From assembly GCA_963733085.1 (NCBI GenBank), contig CAVTBY010000010.1, positions 310,001 to 374,000 on the forward strand: a DNA stretch of 64,000 nt, written 5' to 3'. This DNA is from Desertimonas sp963733085. Lineage in GTDB: Bacteria; Actinomycetota; Acidimicrobiia; Acidimicrobiales; Ilumatobacteraceae. A program made the translations under genes and the position numbers. Shown piece by piece: positions 1-9,486 of the stretch. The stretch's first letter is position 1; every line of letters begins with the position of its first letter. The notes beneath the pieces were generated by a model that was not told where the DNA came from, did no database searches, and saw only the letters and a list, made by a program, of their open reading frames with translations.

Positions 1-30
1 CTCTGGAGCGCCGTCGATTATGGTCTGGTG

Positions 31-564
31 ATGGTGTCCGCCACGCCCACGCACCTCCGTCGGGCCGCCGCCCTCGGCGCGACCGTGCTGCTGTCGTCGG
101 GCGGTCTCGCCGCAACCGCTGCGGCAACCCCAGTCGAGCGATCGTCGGAGCTTCCGACCGTCGAGGCAGCGCCGTTCCCCGACGTCACCCACCAGCAGTT
201 GATGGCGTCCTACGTCAACAGCTACCGCGCGGCCCGCGGCATCCCGGCTCTGCGGACACACTCCGCGCTGCAAACCGCTGCCCAGCGTCATGCCGATGAC
301 ATGGCGCGCAGAAACCGAATGACGCACACCGGCTCGAACGGCTCCAACGCCGGCCAACGCATCACGGCCGCCGGGTTCCGTTGGACGGCATGGGCCGAGA
401 ACATCGCTGTCGGCTATCCCACTGCGAAGCAAACGGCCATCGCCTGGTTCAATTCGTCAGGCCATCGAACCAACATGCTCAACCGCGCGTTCACCTACCT
501 CGGTGTCGGCGTCACCTACCGTCACGGCCGGCATTGGTGGTGCCTCGTTCTGGCTCGCGGCTGA
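31..564 (+). CDS. Secreted CAP-domain (SCP/PR-1, YkwD-like) protein
   Basis: A basic N-terminus (HLRR) followed by an Ala/Leu-rich stretch ending near AATAAA is a Sec signal peptide. The rest (about residues 50-177) is one CAP domain: YVNSYRAARGIPAL, a HADDMA helix, the HTG segment, WAENIAVG and HRTNML are the usual signature pieces. CAP proteins of bacteria are extracellular; their biochemical role is mostly unknown. A GTG directly precedes the chosen ATG, so the start could be 3 nt earlier. No partner gene is evident; the next gene on the same strand starts 37 nt downstream. Confidence 0.85.
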   Translation: MVSATPTHLRRAAALGATVLLSSGGLAATAAATPVERSSELPTVEAAPFPDVTHQQLMASYVNSYRAARGIPALRTHSALQTAAQRHADDMARRNRMTHTGSNGSNAGQRITAAGFRWTAWAENIAVGYPTAKQTAIAWFNSSGHRTNMLNRAFTYLGVGVTYRHGRHWWCLVLARG

Positions 565-601
565 GCGTCAATACGTCGGCCAGGCGGATACGGTCAGTGT
601 C

Positions 602-1243
602 GTGAGCGCTCCGACCCTTCCCGAGCCATCCACGACGCTGCACTGGGTCAACGCCGACGTCGAGGTGCATCGAGTGGTGGTCGGCCCCTACGAGAACAAC
701 GTGTTCGTGGTGCGCTGCCGGCGCACTGGCGAAGCGGCCCTGATCGACGCCGCCAACGAGCACGAGCAACTGCTCGAACTGTGCCAGCGTCTCGGTGTGC
801 GACGTGTGCTCGAGACGCACGGGCACTGGGACCACATCCAGGCGGTGCCGGCGATCCGTGAGGCCGGTTACGAGGTGGCCGTCACCAAGCTCGACGCCCC
901 CAAGCTCGCCGACGTCGGATACGACGTGTTCCTCGACGACGCCGAGGTGATCGACGTCGGGCGCCTGCACCTTCACGCCATCCACAACCCTGGGCACACG
1001 CCCGGTTCGATCTCGTTCCACGTCGATGGCACCCCCCTACTGTTCTCCGGCGACACACTGTTCCCCGGCGGTCCAGGTAACACGTCGTTCGAGGACGCCG
1101 ACTTCGACACGATCATCGAGTCGATCACGTCGCGCCTGTTCACGTTCCCCGACACGACGATCGTGCTCCCCGGCCACGGCGTCGACACGACAATCGGTGC
1201 CGAACGTCCTCATCTCGACGAATGGGTGGCGCGCGGCTGGTAG
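602..1243 (+). CDS. MBL-fold metallo-hydrolase (glyoxalase II-like)
   Basis: The 213-residue protein has the metal-binding motif THGHWDH at about residues 72-78, then HNPGHTPGS, SGDTLF and LPGHG, the ordered ligands of a binuclear metallo-beta-lactamase fold. Length and motif spacing match small glyoxalase II or thioester hydrolases. The open frame runs further upstream into the CAP gene, but the GTG at 602 is the sensible start because homology-like sequence begins only after it. The substrate cannot be deduced. Confidence 0.85.
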   Translation: MSAPTLPEPSTTLHWVNADVEVHRVVVGPYENNVFVVRCRRTGEAALIDAANEHEQLLELCQRLGVRRVLETHGHWDHIQAVPAIREAGYEVAVTKLDAPKLADVGYDVFLDDAEVIDVGRLHLHAIHNPGHTPGSISFHVDGTPLLFSGDTLFPGGPGNTSFEDADFDTIIESITSRLFTFPDTTIVLPGHGVDTTIGAERPHLDEWVARGW

Positions 1244-1259
1244 TCCCGGTCTCCGCACC

Positions 1260-1307
1260 GAAGTGCCGACTGTGGAAGCCGAATTGTGCTCGTCTCGTCA
1301 GCACTTC
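1260..1307. repeat. 48-bp palindromic repeat, GAAGTGCCGAC class
   Basis: Arms GAAGTGCCGAC and GTCAGCACTTC (one mismatch) enclose 26 nt. It begins 16 nt after the metallo-hydrolase stop. The same 11-26-11 layout recurs at 2323-2370, 30166-30213 and 42351-42398. Its middle matches the reverse complement of the 2323 copy at 17 of 26 positions but the direct strand at only 6. Confidence 0.8.
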
Positions 1308-1357
1308 CGCACTAGGGGTGGATCGCATCGGCCGGACCGATAGGACTGGCGTCCACT

Positions 1358-2317
1358 ATGCGACGCAACGACGCCATGGGCGCCGTTGCTGAGCTTGCAG
1401 CCTCTCAGCACGGGGCCTTCACCAGACGCCAGGCTGCCGCTATTGGGCTCTCGCCCCGCCAGATCCGATCCCTCGCAGGACTTTCGTTGATCGACGAACC
1501 GGTCCCGGGCGTGCTCCGAATTCGCGCCGCGCCGGCAACATGGCACCAGGAACTCATGATCGCGACCCTGTCCGGTCCCGGCTTCTGGGCGGGGTATCGC
1601 GCGGCCGCGTACCTCCACTACATGGACGGATTCCGTCGACAGCCGCTGGTCGAGGTGGTCGGATCCCGATCGTGCCGCCGAATTCGTGGGCTTGATGTCG
1701 TCCAACATTGGGTCGAGCCGCTCGACGCCGACGATCTCACGAGCATTGATGGCATTCCGTGCACGAGCTATGCCCGGACGGTGGTGGACGTATGCAGTGT
1801 TGTCGACGGAGAACTTGCCCTTCGGGCAGTCGACGACTTCGAACGCCGACGAGCGAGCCTCAACTGGTTACGGCTCACGGCCGAGCGAGTCCACCGCCCG
1901 GGTCAGTCCGGGACCGGAACGGTGTTCCGATTGCTAGACAGGCGCCAGCGGGGCGGACGTGTCCCTGACTCGTGGTTCGAACGTCTCGTCGAACGATGCT
2001 TAGAGATGCCGGGACTGCCGCCGTGGGTCCGCCAGCACGAGGTTGTCGACGCAAACGGATGCGTCATCGCACGGCTCGACCTCGCGTGTCCGGACCTGCT
2101 GTACGGCGTGGAGGCACACAGTCGCGAATTCCACTTCGGGCAGGGCGCTGAGTCAATCGATCAACGACGGGAGAACCGCTGCACCGCGCTCGGGTGGCAG
2201 CTCTCGTACGTCGGCTGGTATGACACCGAGAGTCCCTCGACGGTCGCCAAGACGATCGAGGCGATCGCCCGGCGCCGAGCCGCGCAGCTCGGCGTGGTCG
2301 GCTTTGGCGTCGCCTAA
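1358..2317 (+). CDS. AbiEi antitoxin-like / DUF559-type protein
   Basis: The 319-residue protein begins with a short winged-helix-like segment (HGAFTRRQAAAIGLSPRQI) typical of the AbiEi/type IV antitoxin N-terminus, followed by a long middle region and a C-terminal part (ARLDLACPDLLYGVEAHS) resembling the very-short-patch-repair/DUF559 nuclease-like fold of this expanded actinobacterial family. No adjacent AbiEii nucleotidyltransferase toxin is present, so it is an orphan. The gene is bracketed by two copies of a 48-bp palindromic repeat in opposite orientation. Function is unknown; family assignment is from recall of similar proteins. Confidence 0.65.
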   Translation: MRRNDAMGAVAELAASQHGAFTRRQAAAIGLSPRQIRSLAGLSLIDEPVPGVLRIRAAPATWHQELMIATLSGPGFWAGYRAAAYLHYMDGFRRQPLVEVVGSRSCRRIRGLDVVQHWVEPLDADDLTSIDGIPCTSYARTVVDVCSVVDGELALRAVDDFERRRASLNWLRLTAERVHRPGQSGTGTVFRLLDRRQRGGRVPDSWFERLVERCLEMPGLPPWVRQHEVVDANGCVIARLDLACPDLLYGVEAHSREFHFGQGAESIDQRRENRCTALGWQLSYVGWYDTESPSTVAKTIEAIARRRAAQLGVVGFGVA

Positions 2318-2322
2318 CTCGC

Positions 2323-2370
2323 GAAGTGCCGACCAGGCGGGCTCACAACGGCCTCCTCAGTCGGCACTTC
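2323..2370. repeat. 48-bp palindromic repeat, GAAGTGCCGAC class
   Basis: Perfect 11-bp arms GAAGTGCCGAC / GTCGGCACTTC with a 26-nt middle, starting 5 nt after the stop of the AbiEi-like gene. It is an inverted relative of the repeat at 1260-1307. Confidence 0.85.
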
Positions 2371-2398
2371 CGGTTGAAGATCACGTGCGACGAACGGG

Positions 2399-3280
2399 TC
2401 AGATGCGTTCGAGGTCGTCGCCGTCGAAGAGTGCCTGCATTCCCGCCGCGGCGGCGTCGGCGCGAAGCTCGTCGGCGGTGGGCGGCGCGCCGGGATTCGA
2501 AGCGGCGGTGAGGATCGCCCGCAACAGGCTCGTCTCACTGCTGGCGATCAGGAACAGCTGCTCGCGATCGAGCACGAACCGCACTGCGTGCTCCAACTCG
2601 CCTCCCTCGGGAAGCGGCTCGTACCAGGAACGCCGAGGTCCGTCATAGTCGTCGGGCCAACGACGTCGAGCGACCGCCTTGATCGCCTGCACGGCGACCC
2701 GCCGCTCGGCACAGACCCCGAGGAGATGCTCGACGTCGGCCCGGTACTCGGCATCTTGCAGCTGGACGAAGTTGTACGGGAGCAGCACGGAGTCGTAGTC
2801 GAACTGCTCCAGGCTGCGGGCGTGCATCGCGGCGATGCGCACGCCGTGGCCGGTGACGCCGATATGCCGGGTCAACCCCTCGTCACGGGCTTGCACCAAC
2901 GCCTCGAGGGCGCCGCCCGGGCCGTGCGCCGTCTGCCAGTCGTCCTCCTCGACGAGGTTGTGCAGCTGGATCAGATCGACGTGGTCGACGCCCATCCGCT
3001 CGAGCGACCGCTCCAGGCTCGCCCGAGCGGCGTCACCCTCCCAATCTCCGGTCTTGGTGGCGAGGAACACGTCGTCGCGATGCGTCGCCAGCCACGGCTT
3101 CATGCGGTCCTCGGCCACGCCGTAGCCCGCCGCCGTGTCCCAGTGGTTGACCCCGAACTCGAGCAACACGTCGAGCAAAGGATCAGCCTCCTCCTGCGTG
3201 GCGGTAAACAGGCCGGCGCCACCGAAGATCACCCGGCTGCTCTGATGCCCCGTCCGCCCGAACTCAGCACGCTCGATCAT
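2399..3280 (-). CDS. Aldo/keto reductase
   Basis: The 293-residue protein starts MIERAEFGRTG, a typical opening of AKR-fold oxidoreductases. WDTAAGYG carries the catalytic Asp and Tyr, ATKTGD the Lys, and QLHN the His of the tetrad; IASSETS near the C-terminus fits the NADP-binding segment. It probably reduces an aldehyde or ketone with NADPH, substrate unknown. The open frame extends 30 nt upstream, but the ATG at 3280 fits the family start. The convergent neighbour is a 48-bp repeat and the AbiEi-like gene. Confidence 0.9.
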   Translation of the reverse strand: MIERAEFGRTGHQSSRVIFGGAGLFTATQEEADPLLDVLLEFGVNHWDTAAGYGVAEDRMKPWLATHRDDVFLATKTGDWEGDAARASLERSLERMGVDHVDLIQLHNLVEEDDWQTAHGPGGALEALVQARDEGLTRHIGVTGHGVRIAAMHARSLEQFDYDSVLLPYNFVQLQDAEYRADVEHLLGVCAERRVAVQAIKAVARRRWPDDYDGPRRSWYEPLPEGGELEHAVRFVLDREQLFLIASSETSLLRAILTAASNPGAPPTADELRADAAAAGMQALFDGDDLERI

Positions 3281-3321
3281 GACCCTCGACGTTAGACCGC
3301 ATCCGTGCACCTCCGCTCAAG

Positions 3322-6300
3322 TCAGCGAATCGTCCACCGCGCCGTCATCGTCCACGTGAACCGATATGTGCCCCCGGTGACGAGATGACGGGGATGGGTG
3401 TCGGGACCGCACGCCGCCGTGCCGAGACCGCGGTGGGCGACATCGAGGTGTACGTGGGTGGCGCTCGAAGGCGGCAGGAGGTGAGCGTGGGTCGCCGTCT
3501 CCAGTTCCTCGACGGAGTGTGGCAGCGTCGAGAACGCCAGCGGCCGGTCGCCAGCAACGCCGAGCGTCACGGCCGGCGACGCCACCTCGAACCACGCCGT
3601 GTCGACGTGCAGCCCGTACTCCTGCGGCCGCACGAACGGAACCGTGAGTTCACCGATCCGTGCCTCCCATTGCCCGAAGCGACCGGCCGCCCGCCGGTCG
3701 GGGTACGAGTCGCCCGGCCCGAGGCCGAGCCACGTCAGTCCGTCGAACTCGACCGGCAGCTCGAACGCCACGCCGACGCGAGGCAGGTCGCGCAACGCGC
3801 GATCGACACGAATCATTTCAGTGATACGCGCCGTTCCGTCGACGATCTCGATGCGCTGACGGTGCTCGATTGGGTGGCCGGTGCCGGTCTTGAAGTTGAC
3901 GACACGGGTGACGGACCCGCCTCGGCGGCGAACGTCAGCGGCGGTCTCGACGATGTGATCGAGCCCGTCGGCGCGCCAACCCGCCGCCGGCGTGGTCGCA
4001 CGCCACTCCCCTGGTGGATCGTCGTTGTCGGTCGGCGCCCGCCACAGCGACAGCGTCGGCCAGCCGACGACGACTCCTTCGACGACGATGCCATCGTCGG
4101 TGATCGCGACGGGAAGGTCGTCGTCGCGACTCGAATTGTGGAACGTCGACGCGCCGCCGAGCTCGATGGCCACCAGCGCTGCGGCCCAGCGGCCATCTGC
4201 CCACACCGGCCGTTCCGCCCGCCGGGGCTTGAAGGTGAGCTGCAGTACGCGACGACCACGCGTGGAGTCGAATGCCGCCGCCCGTAGCCCGACGTCGACC
4301 GACGAGCGTGGCCGGACCCGAGGAAGTTCGAGCCGACCGCGGCCGACGCGCCGGCCGCCGATCATCAGTTGCCACCGCACCTCGAGGTCGTCGAGTCCAC
4401 TGAACCAGCGGCGATTGTGCACACGCAGCCGGCTGCCGGCGAGCGACTCGACGTCCACCGGCTGCGTGAGCGCAGCCAACTCCTCGAGCAACGGGTGCGG
4501 CTCACGGTCGGCCGACACCAACCCGTCGCACACGAAGTTGCCATCGTGCGCGGCTTCGCCGAAGTCGCCGCCGTAGGCGATCCAAGTGGTCCCGTCCAGG
4601 TCCTTGCGGCGCAGCCCGTGGTCCGCCCACTCCCAGACGAACCCGCCCTGGAGCCCCTCGACTGCGCCGAACACCGACCAGTAGTCGGCGAGCCCGCCGG
4701 CCTGGCCCATCGCATGGTTGTACTCGCACAGGATCAGTGGCCGGCGATCACGAGCATCGGCCGACCACTGGACGATCCGCTCGACCGAGGCGTACATCGG
4801 GCAGACGATGTCCGACACCGGGCTGGTGGCATCGAGGTCGCGGCTGAACCCGCCCTCGTAGTGCAACGGCCTCGATGGATCGACGCGGCGGATCCACGCC
4901 GCCATCGCGTCGTGCGACGGCCCGTAGCCAGACTCGTTGCCGAGCGACCAGGCGATGATGCTCGGGTGGGAGCGATCGCGTACCACCATGCGCATCCCTC
5001 GCTCGAGGAACACGCCCGCATACGCGGGGTCGTCGCTCGTCGCCCGCCATCGCCCGTGTGTCTCGATGTCGGCCTCGTCGACGACGTACAGGCCGAGCTC
5101 GTCGCACAGATCGTAGAACGATTCGTCCTTCGGGTAGTGCGACGTGCGCACGGCGTTGACGTGGTGGCGCTTCATCAATTCGAGGTCGTGCCGCGTGTCC
5201 TCGACCGTCGTCGCCGGACCGCGGTCGGGGTGGGTGTCGTGGTGGTTGACGCCGTTGATCACGACCGGTACGCCGTTGACGAGCAGGGCGCGGTCGGCAA
5301 GCTCGACGCGCCGGAAGCCGATCATTCGACAGCGCACGTCGAGGACCGCTCCGTCGCCGTCGCGTAGGACGATGGCGACGCGGTAGCGGCGCGGCCGCTC
5401 GTGGTTCCACGACTCGATTCCGGGGACGAGCAGTCGATCGAGCACTCGTCGGCCTGGCCACGTGTACGTGACGGCGTGCTCGTCGCCCTCGTCACGTGGT
5501 GTCCAGCCGGGGACGTCGAGGCGACCCGTGGTGGCGAGCGGCCGGCGGCGACGACCGATCGGGTGGACGACGACCTCGACGGTGAGCGGACCCGGCTCCG
5601 AGTGGTCGGCCACCTCAACGCTCACATCGAGGTCGAGCATGCCCGTCGTGCCGTCGGCTTCTAGGCCAGGCACCGTCGCCGTGTCGCCGAGGGCGACCAC
5701 TGGAACTGATACGAGCTCGACGCTGCGATGCAACCCCGGCATCCACCACTGATCCTGGTCCTCCACCCACGTCGATGCGCTCCAGCGCGGCACGACGATG
5801 CACACCGTGTTGTTGCCGCGTCGAAGATGCTCGGTGATGTCGTATGTCGACGCCAGATGGCTGTCGGTGCCGAAGCCGACGAACGAACCGTTGATCCAGA
5901 CGAAGCCCATCGAGTTCGCCGACCCGACGCGCAGCAGCGTGCGCCGCCGGCGCCATGCAGCCGGCACCGTGAACTCCCGGCGGTAGACACCGGTGGGATT
6001 GTCGGCAGGAACGTGCGGCGCCTGACCGGCGAAAGGCATGCGCACGTTGAGATAGATCGGCGAACCCCGCGGTCGTGACCGTCGTCGGCGGGCAGCACCC
6101 AGCTGCTCGGAACGGCGACTTCGTCCCAGCTGGCGCCGGGATCGCCGGCAACGTCGCCCGGCTCGACGTCGGCCGGCGAGTCACGCAGACGGAACCGCCA
6201 CGGCCCGTCGAGCGAACGCACCCACGGCGAGTTGTCGCCGGCGATGGCGGACTCGATGTCGTCGTACGGGTCGAGCCCAGGCGCCATCGGCAGCCGTCCG

Positions 6301-6359
6301 AGCCCGATCGCCGCCGGGTCGCCGACGAATCGCTCGATGAACACCGTCACGTCGGACAC
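3322..6359 (-). CDS. lacZ: Beta-galactosidase, GH2 (LacZ-type), split by a frameshift
   Basis: About 1010 residues when the two frames are joined, near the E. coli LacZ length. The N-terminal part (MSDVTVFIERF... SLDGPWRFRL) lies in one frame and the rest (from GSPIYLNVRMPFAG) in another; they meet at a C run at 6065-6068 on the plus strand, where one extra base would restore the frame. Order: sugar-binding jelly roll, Ig-like domain, TIM barrel with NHHDTHPDRG, acid/base Glu in SLGNESGYG, nucleophile Glu in LILCEYNHAMG, then the C-terminal domain (SLWRAPTDNDD). It hydrolyses lactose or related beta-galactosides. The GTG start at 6359 overlaps the upstream regulator by 13 nt, so the two are co-transcribed. 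Either a sequencing indel or a recent mutation. Confidence 0.85.
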
Positions 6360-7174
6360 ACCACGACGTCGTCCACGTGGGCCCGCAGCCGTTCGATCGC
6401 CACGAGATCGAGGCCGTCGTCGGTAACCACGGTGTCAGCGGCTTCCAGCGGGGCGATACTCGCCAGTCCGACGGTGCTCCACTTCGAGTGGTCGGCGACG
6501 ACGATCAGGCGCTGCGACGCATCGACGAACGCGCGGTTGGTGTCGGCCTCGAGCAGATTCGGCGTCGTGTAACCGGCCCGCTCCGTCATCCCGTGGACGC
6601 CGAGAAAGACCTGGTCGAGATGAAGGGTCTCCAACGCCTGCACCGCCAGCGGCCCGACGAGGGCGTCGGACGGAGTGCGGATGCCACCGATCAGCATCAC
6701 GTTGCGATGCGGGCGATCGTGGGTCAGCAGCGTCTCGAGGATGCGGATCGAGTTCGTGATCACGACGAGGTCGGCGGTGTCGACGAGATGCGTCGCCAGG
6801 TGCCACGTTGTCGTCCCGGCGGTCAGCCCGATCGCCGTACCCGGCCGCACCAGCCGAGCCGCGGCTGCGGCGATCGCCTCCTTCTCGGCGGTCTGTTCGG
6901 ACGATTTGACGAGGAACCCGGGTTCGAGCGTCGTCGCCGGGGTCTCGCCGGCAAGCGTCGCCCCGCCATGAACCTTGGTCAGCAGTCCCTGCTGAGTCAG
7001 CGTCTCCAGATCGCGACGGATCGTCATGTCACTGACGCCGAGCTCGGTCGTCAGCTCCTTGACCCGCACCGACCCGTGGCGCTGCACATGGGCGGCAATC
7101 AACTCGCGCCGGCGCCTGGCGAGGACGCGCCGCCCGGCCGGCGACGGACCCGGGTCGACCTCGGCGTCTGCCAT
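6347..7174 (-). CDS. DeoR/GlpR-family transcriptional regulator
   Basis: The 275-residue protein has an N-terminal HTH (VRVKELTTELGVSDMTIRRDL) with the KVHGGAT linker typical of DeoR proteins, and a C-terminal sugar-phosphate sensor domain (LTAGTTTWHLA, VITNSIRI, MLIGG, FVDASQRLIVVADHSKW). Such proteins usually repress sugar genes and respond to a phosphorylated sugar. It overlaps the beta-galactosidase start by 13 nt and probably controls it and perhaps the divergent galT. A palindrome TCATTAATGA at 7222-7231 is a plausible operator. Confidence 0.9.
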   Translation of the reverse strand: MADAEVDPGPSPAGRRVLARRRRELIAAHVQRHGSVRVKELTTELGVSDMTIRRDLETLTQQGLLTKVHGGATLAGETPATTLEPGFLVKSSEQTAEKEAIAAAAARLVRPGTAIGLTAGTTTWHLATHLVDTADLVVITNSIRILETLLTHDRPHRNVMLIGGIRTPSDALVGPLAVQALETLHLDQVFLGVHGMTERAGYTTPNLLEADTNRAFVDASQRLIVVADHSKWSTVGLASIAPLEAADTVVTDDGLDLVAIERLRAHVDDVVVCPT

Positions 7175-7221
7175 CGTCAGCCACTATCGATCGGCAACCC
7201 CGACAAAGTCAACACAAACAC

Positions 7222-7231
7222 TCATTAATGA
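7222..7231. promoter_or_regulatory. Candidate DeoR operator
   Basis: The perfect palindrome TCATTAATGA lies in an AT-rich patch 48 nt upstream of the deoR-type gene and is flanked by ACAC and TGTG. The AT content contrasts with the surrounding high-GC sequence. Assignment to the neighbouring regulator is inference. Confidence 0.4.
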
Positions 7232-7393
7232 TGTGTGATGACGGTGATATCTGGTCGATTTTGGTGGTTTTTGCTTGACTCGGCCGCCATGGCGCGAGAA
7301 GGTGGCAGGCGAGACACCTGCTGCGACGACCAGCTCGGGATGGAGTGGAACCTGCTCACGCTCGGCGACGAGGCGCGCCCATGAGGCCCAACA

Positions 7394-7442
7394 GTTTGTG
7401 TCAGCTCGACGACCCGATTCGGGCTCACAATCTGACACAAAC
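7394..7442. repeat. 49-bp palindromic repeat, GTTTGTGTCAG class, copy 1 of tandem pair
   Basis: Arms GTTTGTGTCAG / CTGACACAAAC enclose 27 nt. A second copy at 7454-7502 follows after 11 nt. The pair sits in the 346-bp gap between the DeoR gene and galT, which otherwise holds only the AT-rich operator region. Confidence 0.85.
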
Positions 7443-7453
7443 CCTTCTGGACG

Positions 7454-7502
7454 GTTTGTGTCAGCTCCACGACCGGAATTGGGCTCACAATCTGACACAA
7501 AC
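7454..7502. repeat. 49-bp palindromic repeat, GTTTGTGTCAG class, copy 2 of tandem pair
   Basis: Arms GTTTGTGTCAG / CTGACACAAAC; the middle differs from copy 1 at only a few positions (CTCCACGACCGGAATTGGG against CTCGACGACCCGATTCGGG). It ends 18 nt before the galT ATG, so it lies in the galT leader. Confidence 0.85.
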
Positions 7503-7520
7503 CGTCAGCGTGGGGCGGAG

Positions 7521-8687
7521 ATGACCAGCGGGCACGTGTTGGCTCGTCACGAAGTCATCCATCCGGACGGCCGGCAGTTCCTGCTCTACGGCGACGTCGA
7601 CCCCGCCACGCTGGCGGCGCTGGCCGTGCAGCCGACCGACTCGGGCCACGACCCGTCGCAGCTACACCGTCGTTACGACCGACTCACTGACTCGTGGGTG
7701 CTCGTGTCGCCGACCCGCAATGTCCGCCCGAGCACGACCACCACCGGAGAAGGCGCGCCACCATGTCCATTGTGCCCGGGCGGCCCCGAGCTCCCCGGGC
7801 CGTTCGGGCTGGCCGTGTTCGAGAACCGCTACCCGTCGATGTCGCCGCACGCCCCCGAGCCGGTTGGTGGCGACGCCGATCCCGAGCTCGTCCGATCGTC
7901 GCTCGGGCGCTGCCTCGTCGTCGTCTACACCGCTGACCACGTGGAGAACCTCGCCGACCTGTCGCTGCAACAGTTCGCCGACGTCGTCGCCGTGTGGCGC
8001 GACCGGACCACCGCGCTGTGGGCCGAAGGTCACGACTACGTGATGGCGTTCGAGAACCACGGCAGCGACGTCGGCGCCACGCTCCCCCACCTCCACGGCC
8101 AGCTCTACGCCTACGGACATCTCCCGCCGGTGACCGCCACCAAGCTGGCCGCCCACGAGCAGCACCGGCGGTTGCACGGCGACTGCCTCGGCTGCCGGCT
8201 GATCGCCGAGGACCTCGACAGCGAGCGGGCCATCCACGTCAACGAGCACTTCGTCGCCTCCGTTCCGTTCGCCTCCCGCTGGCCGTTGGAAGTCCACGTC
8301 CGCGCCCGCCGCCATGGTGTCGGGCGGCTCGGCGACCTCGGCGACGACGCCGCCCTCGACCTCGTCCGGGCGTTGTCCGACGTCGTCGCCCGCTACGACC
8401 ATTTGTGGGGGTTCCCGATGCCCTACATGATGTGCGTGCAGGAGGCGCCGCCGGAGCGGTATGGGGCCGGCAGCGACGACTGGCACCTGCACGTCGAACT
8501 GCTCCCGCCGCACCGCAATCGTCACCGCTTGAAGGTCCGCGCCAGCGTCGAGACGGCGCTCGGGACGTTCATCAACGACACCCTGCCCGAGCGGGTCGCC
8601 GCCGAGCTGCGCGCCGTCGACGTCGCCGACCTGGACTGGACCGCCGTGACGGTCCCGGCGGTCGGGGAAATAGCAACACGCGCGTAG
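7521..8687 (+). CDS. galT: Galactose-1-phosphate uridylyltransferase
   Basis: The 388-residue protein converts galactose-1-phosphate and UDP-glucose to glucose-1-phosphate and UDP-galactose (Leloir pathway). PHLHGQLYAYGH contains the HxHGQ active-site motif with the uridylylated His; CPLCPGG is a metal-binding Cys pair; SWVLVSPTRNVRPS and FENRYPSM are family segments. The ATG at 7521 follows GGGGCGGAG; the frame is open farther upstream but that part is repeat-derived. Beta-galactosidase on the other side of the shared gap releases galactose, but no galK or galE is present in the window. Confidence 0.92.
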   Translation: MTSGHVLARHEVIHPDGRQFLLYGDVDPATLAALAVQPTDSGHDPSQLHRRYDRLTDSWVLVSPTRNVRPSTTTTGEGAPPCPLCPGGPELPGPFGLAVFENRYPSMSPHAPEPVGGDADPELVRSSLGRCLVVVYTADHVENLADLSLQQFADVVAVWRDRTTALWAEGHDYVMAFENHGSDVGATLPHLHGQLYAYGHLPPVTATKLAAHEQHRRLHGDCLGCRLIAEDLDSERAIHVNEHFVASVPFASRWPLEVHVRARRHGVGRLGDLGDDAALDLVRALSDVVARYDHLWGFPMPYMMCVQEAPPERYGAGSDDWHLHVELLPPHRNRHRLKVRASVETALGTFINDTLPERVAAELRAVDVADLDWTAVTVPAVGEIATRA

Positions 8688-8697
8688 GATTAACTCC

Positions 8698-9486
8698 GTG
8701 ACCTCGCAGGCACTGTTCCGCGTCGAGGGGTTGTGGGTCCGCCCTGCCGAGCCCGGCCCGGACGGCCCGCTTCCCGACATCATCCGAGGGCTCGACCTCG
8801 AGGTCAAGGCCGGCGAGATCCACGCCGTGATGGGGCCGAACGGTTCCGGCAAGAGCACGCTGGCGTCGGCCCTGATGGGCTCACCGGAGTACGAGGTGAC
8901 GGCCGGAACGATCGCCTACGCCGGTGACGACGTGAGCGAGTGGCCGGCCGACGAGCGGGCCAAGGCGGGAATGTTCCTCGCCTTCCAGTACCCGCAAGAG
9001 ATCCCCGGCGTGTCCGTGATCCAGTTCCTCCGCCAGGCGCTGTCGGCGCGAAAGGGCATCGAACTATCCGTGCTCGAACTGCGCATCGCCGCGATGGAGT
9101 GGATGGAGCGGTTGGGCATGGACTCGTCCTTCGTCGACCGCTACCTCAACGAGGGCTTCTCCGGCGGCGAGAAGAAGCGCAACGAGATCATGCAGATGGC
9201 GATCCTCGAACCGCGCCTGGCCATCCTCGACGAGACCGACTCGGGACTCGATATCGACGCCCTGCGCATCGTCGCCAGCGGCATCCACGCCGTGCGCGAC
9301 GACCGTCCGGAGATGGGCGTCGTGCTGATCACCCACTACCAGCGTCTCCTCGACGAGGTCACGCCAGACGTCGTGCACGTGATGATCGACGGCCGCATCG
9401 TCGAGTCGGGGGGAATGGAGCTCGTCGAGCGGGTCGACACCTCCGGGTACGAGTCGTCCCGCGTGACTGCTGGTGCGGCGCCGTGA
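8698..9486 (+). CDS. sufC: Fe-S assembly ATPase SufC
   Basis: The 262-residue ABC ATPase has Walker A GPNGSGKST, the SufC-typical FQYPQEIPGV Q-loop region, signature FSGGEKKRNE and Walker B LAILDETDSGLD. SufC drives the SufBCD scaffold that builds Fe-S clusters. The GTG start lies 11 nt after galT. The stop overlaps the sufS start. A second, damaged sufC lies at about 15.8-16.6 kb, next to sufD. Confidence 0.93.
   Translation: MTSQALFRVEGLWVRPAEPGPDGPLPDIIRGLDLEVKAGEIHAVMGPNGSGKSTLASALMGSPEYEVTAGTIAYAGDDVSEWPADERAKAGMFLAFQYPQEIPGVSVIQFLRQALSARKGIELSVLELRIAAMEWMERLGMDSSFVDRYLNEGFSGGEKKRNEIMQMAILEPRLAILDETDSGLDIDALRIVASGIHAVRDDRPEMGVVLITHYQRLLDEVTPDVVHVMIDGRIVESGGMELVERVDTSGYESSRVTAGAAP

Noticed and set aside
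1260..2370. Integron-like attC sites flanking the AbiEi-like gene
   Set aside because: The repeats have simple arms without the paired core sites (GTTRRRY) or an integrase gene, so attC is not supported.
7394..7502. Possible minimal CRISPR array (two repeats with an 11-nt gap)
   Set aside because: Units are long palindromes with related loops, the spacer is only 11 nt, and there are no cas genes; it belongs to the dispersed palindrome family.
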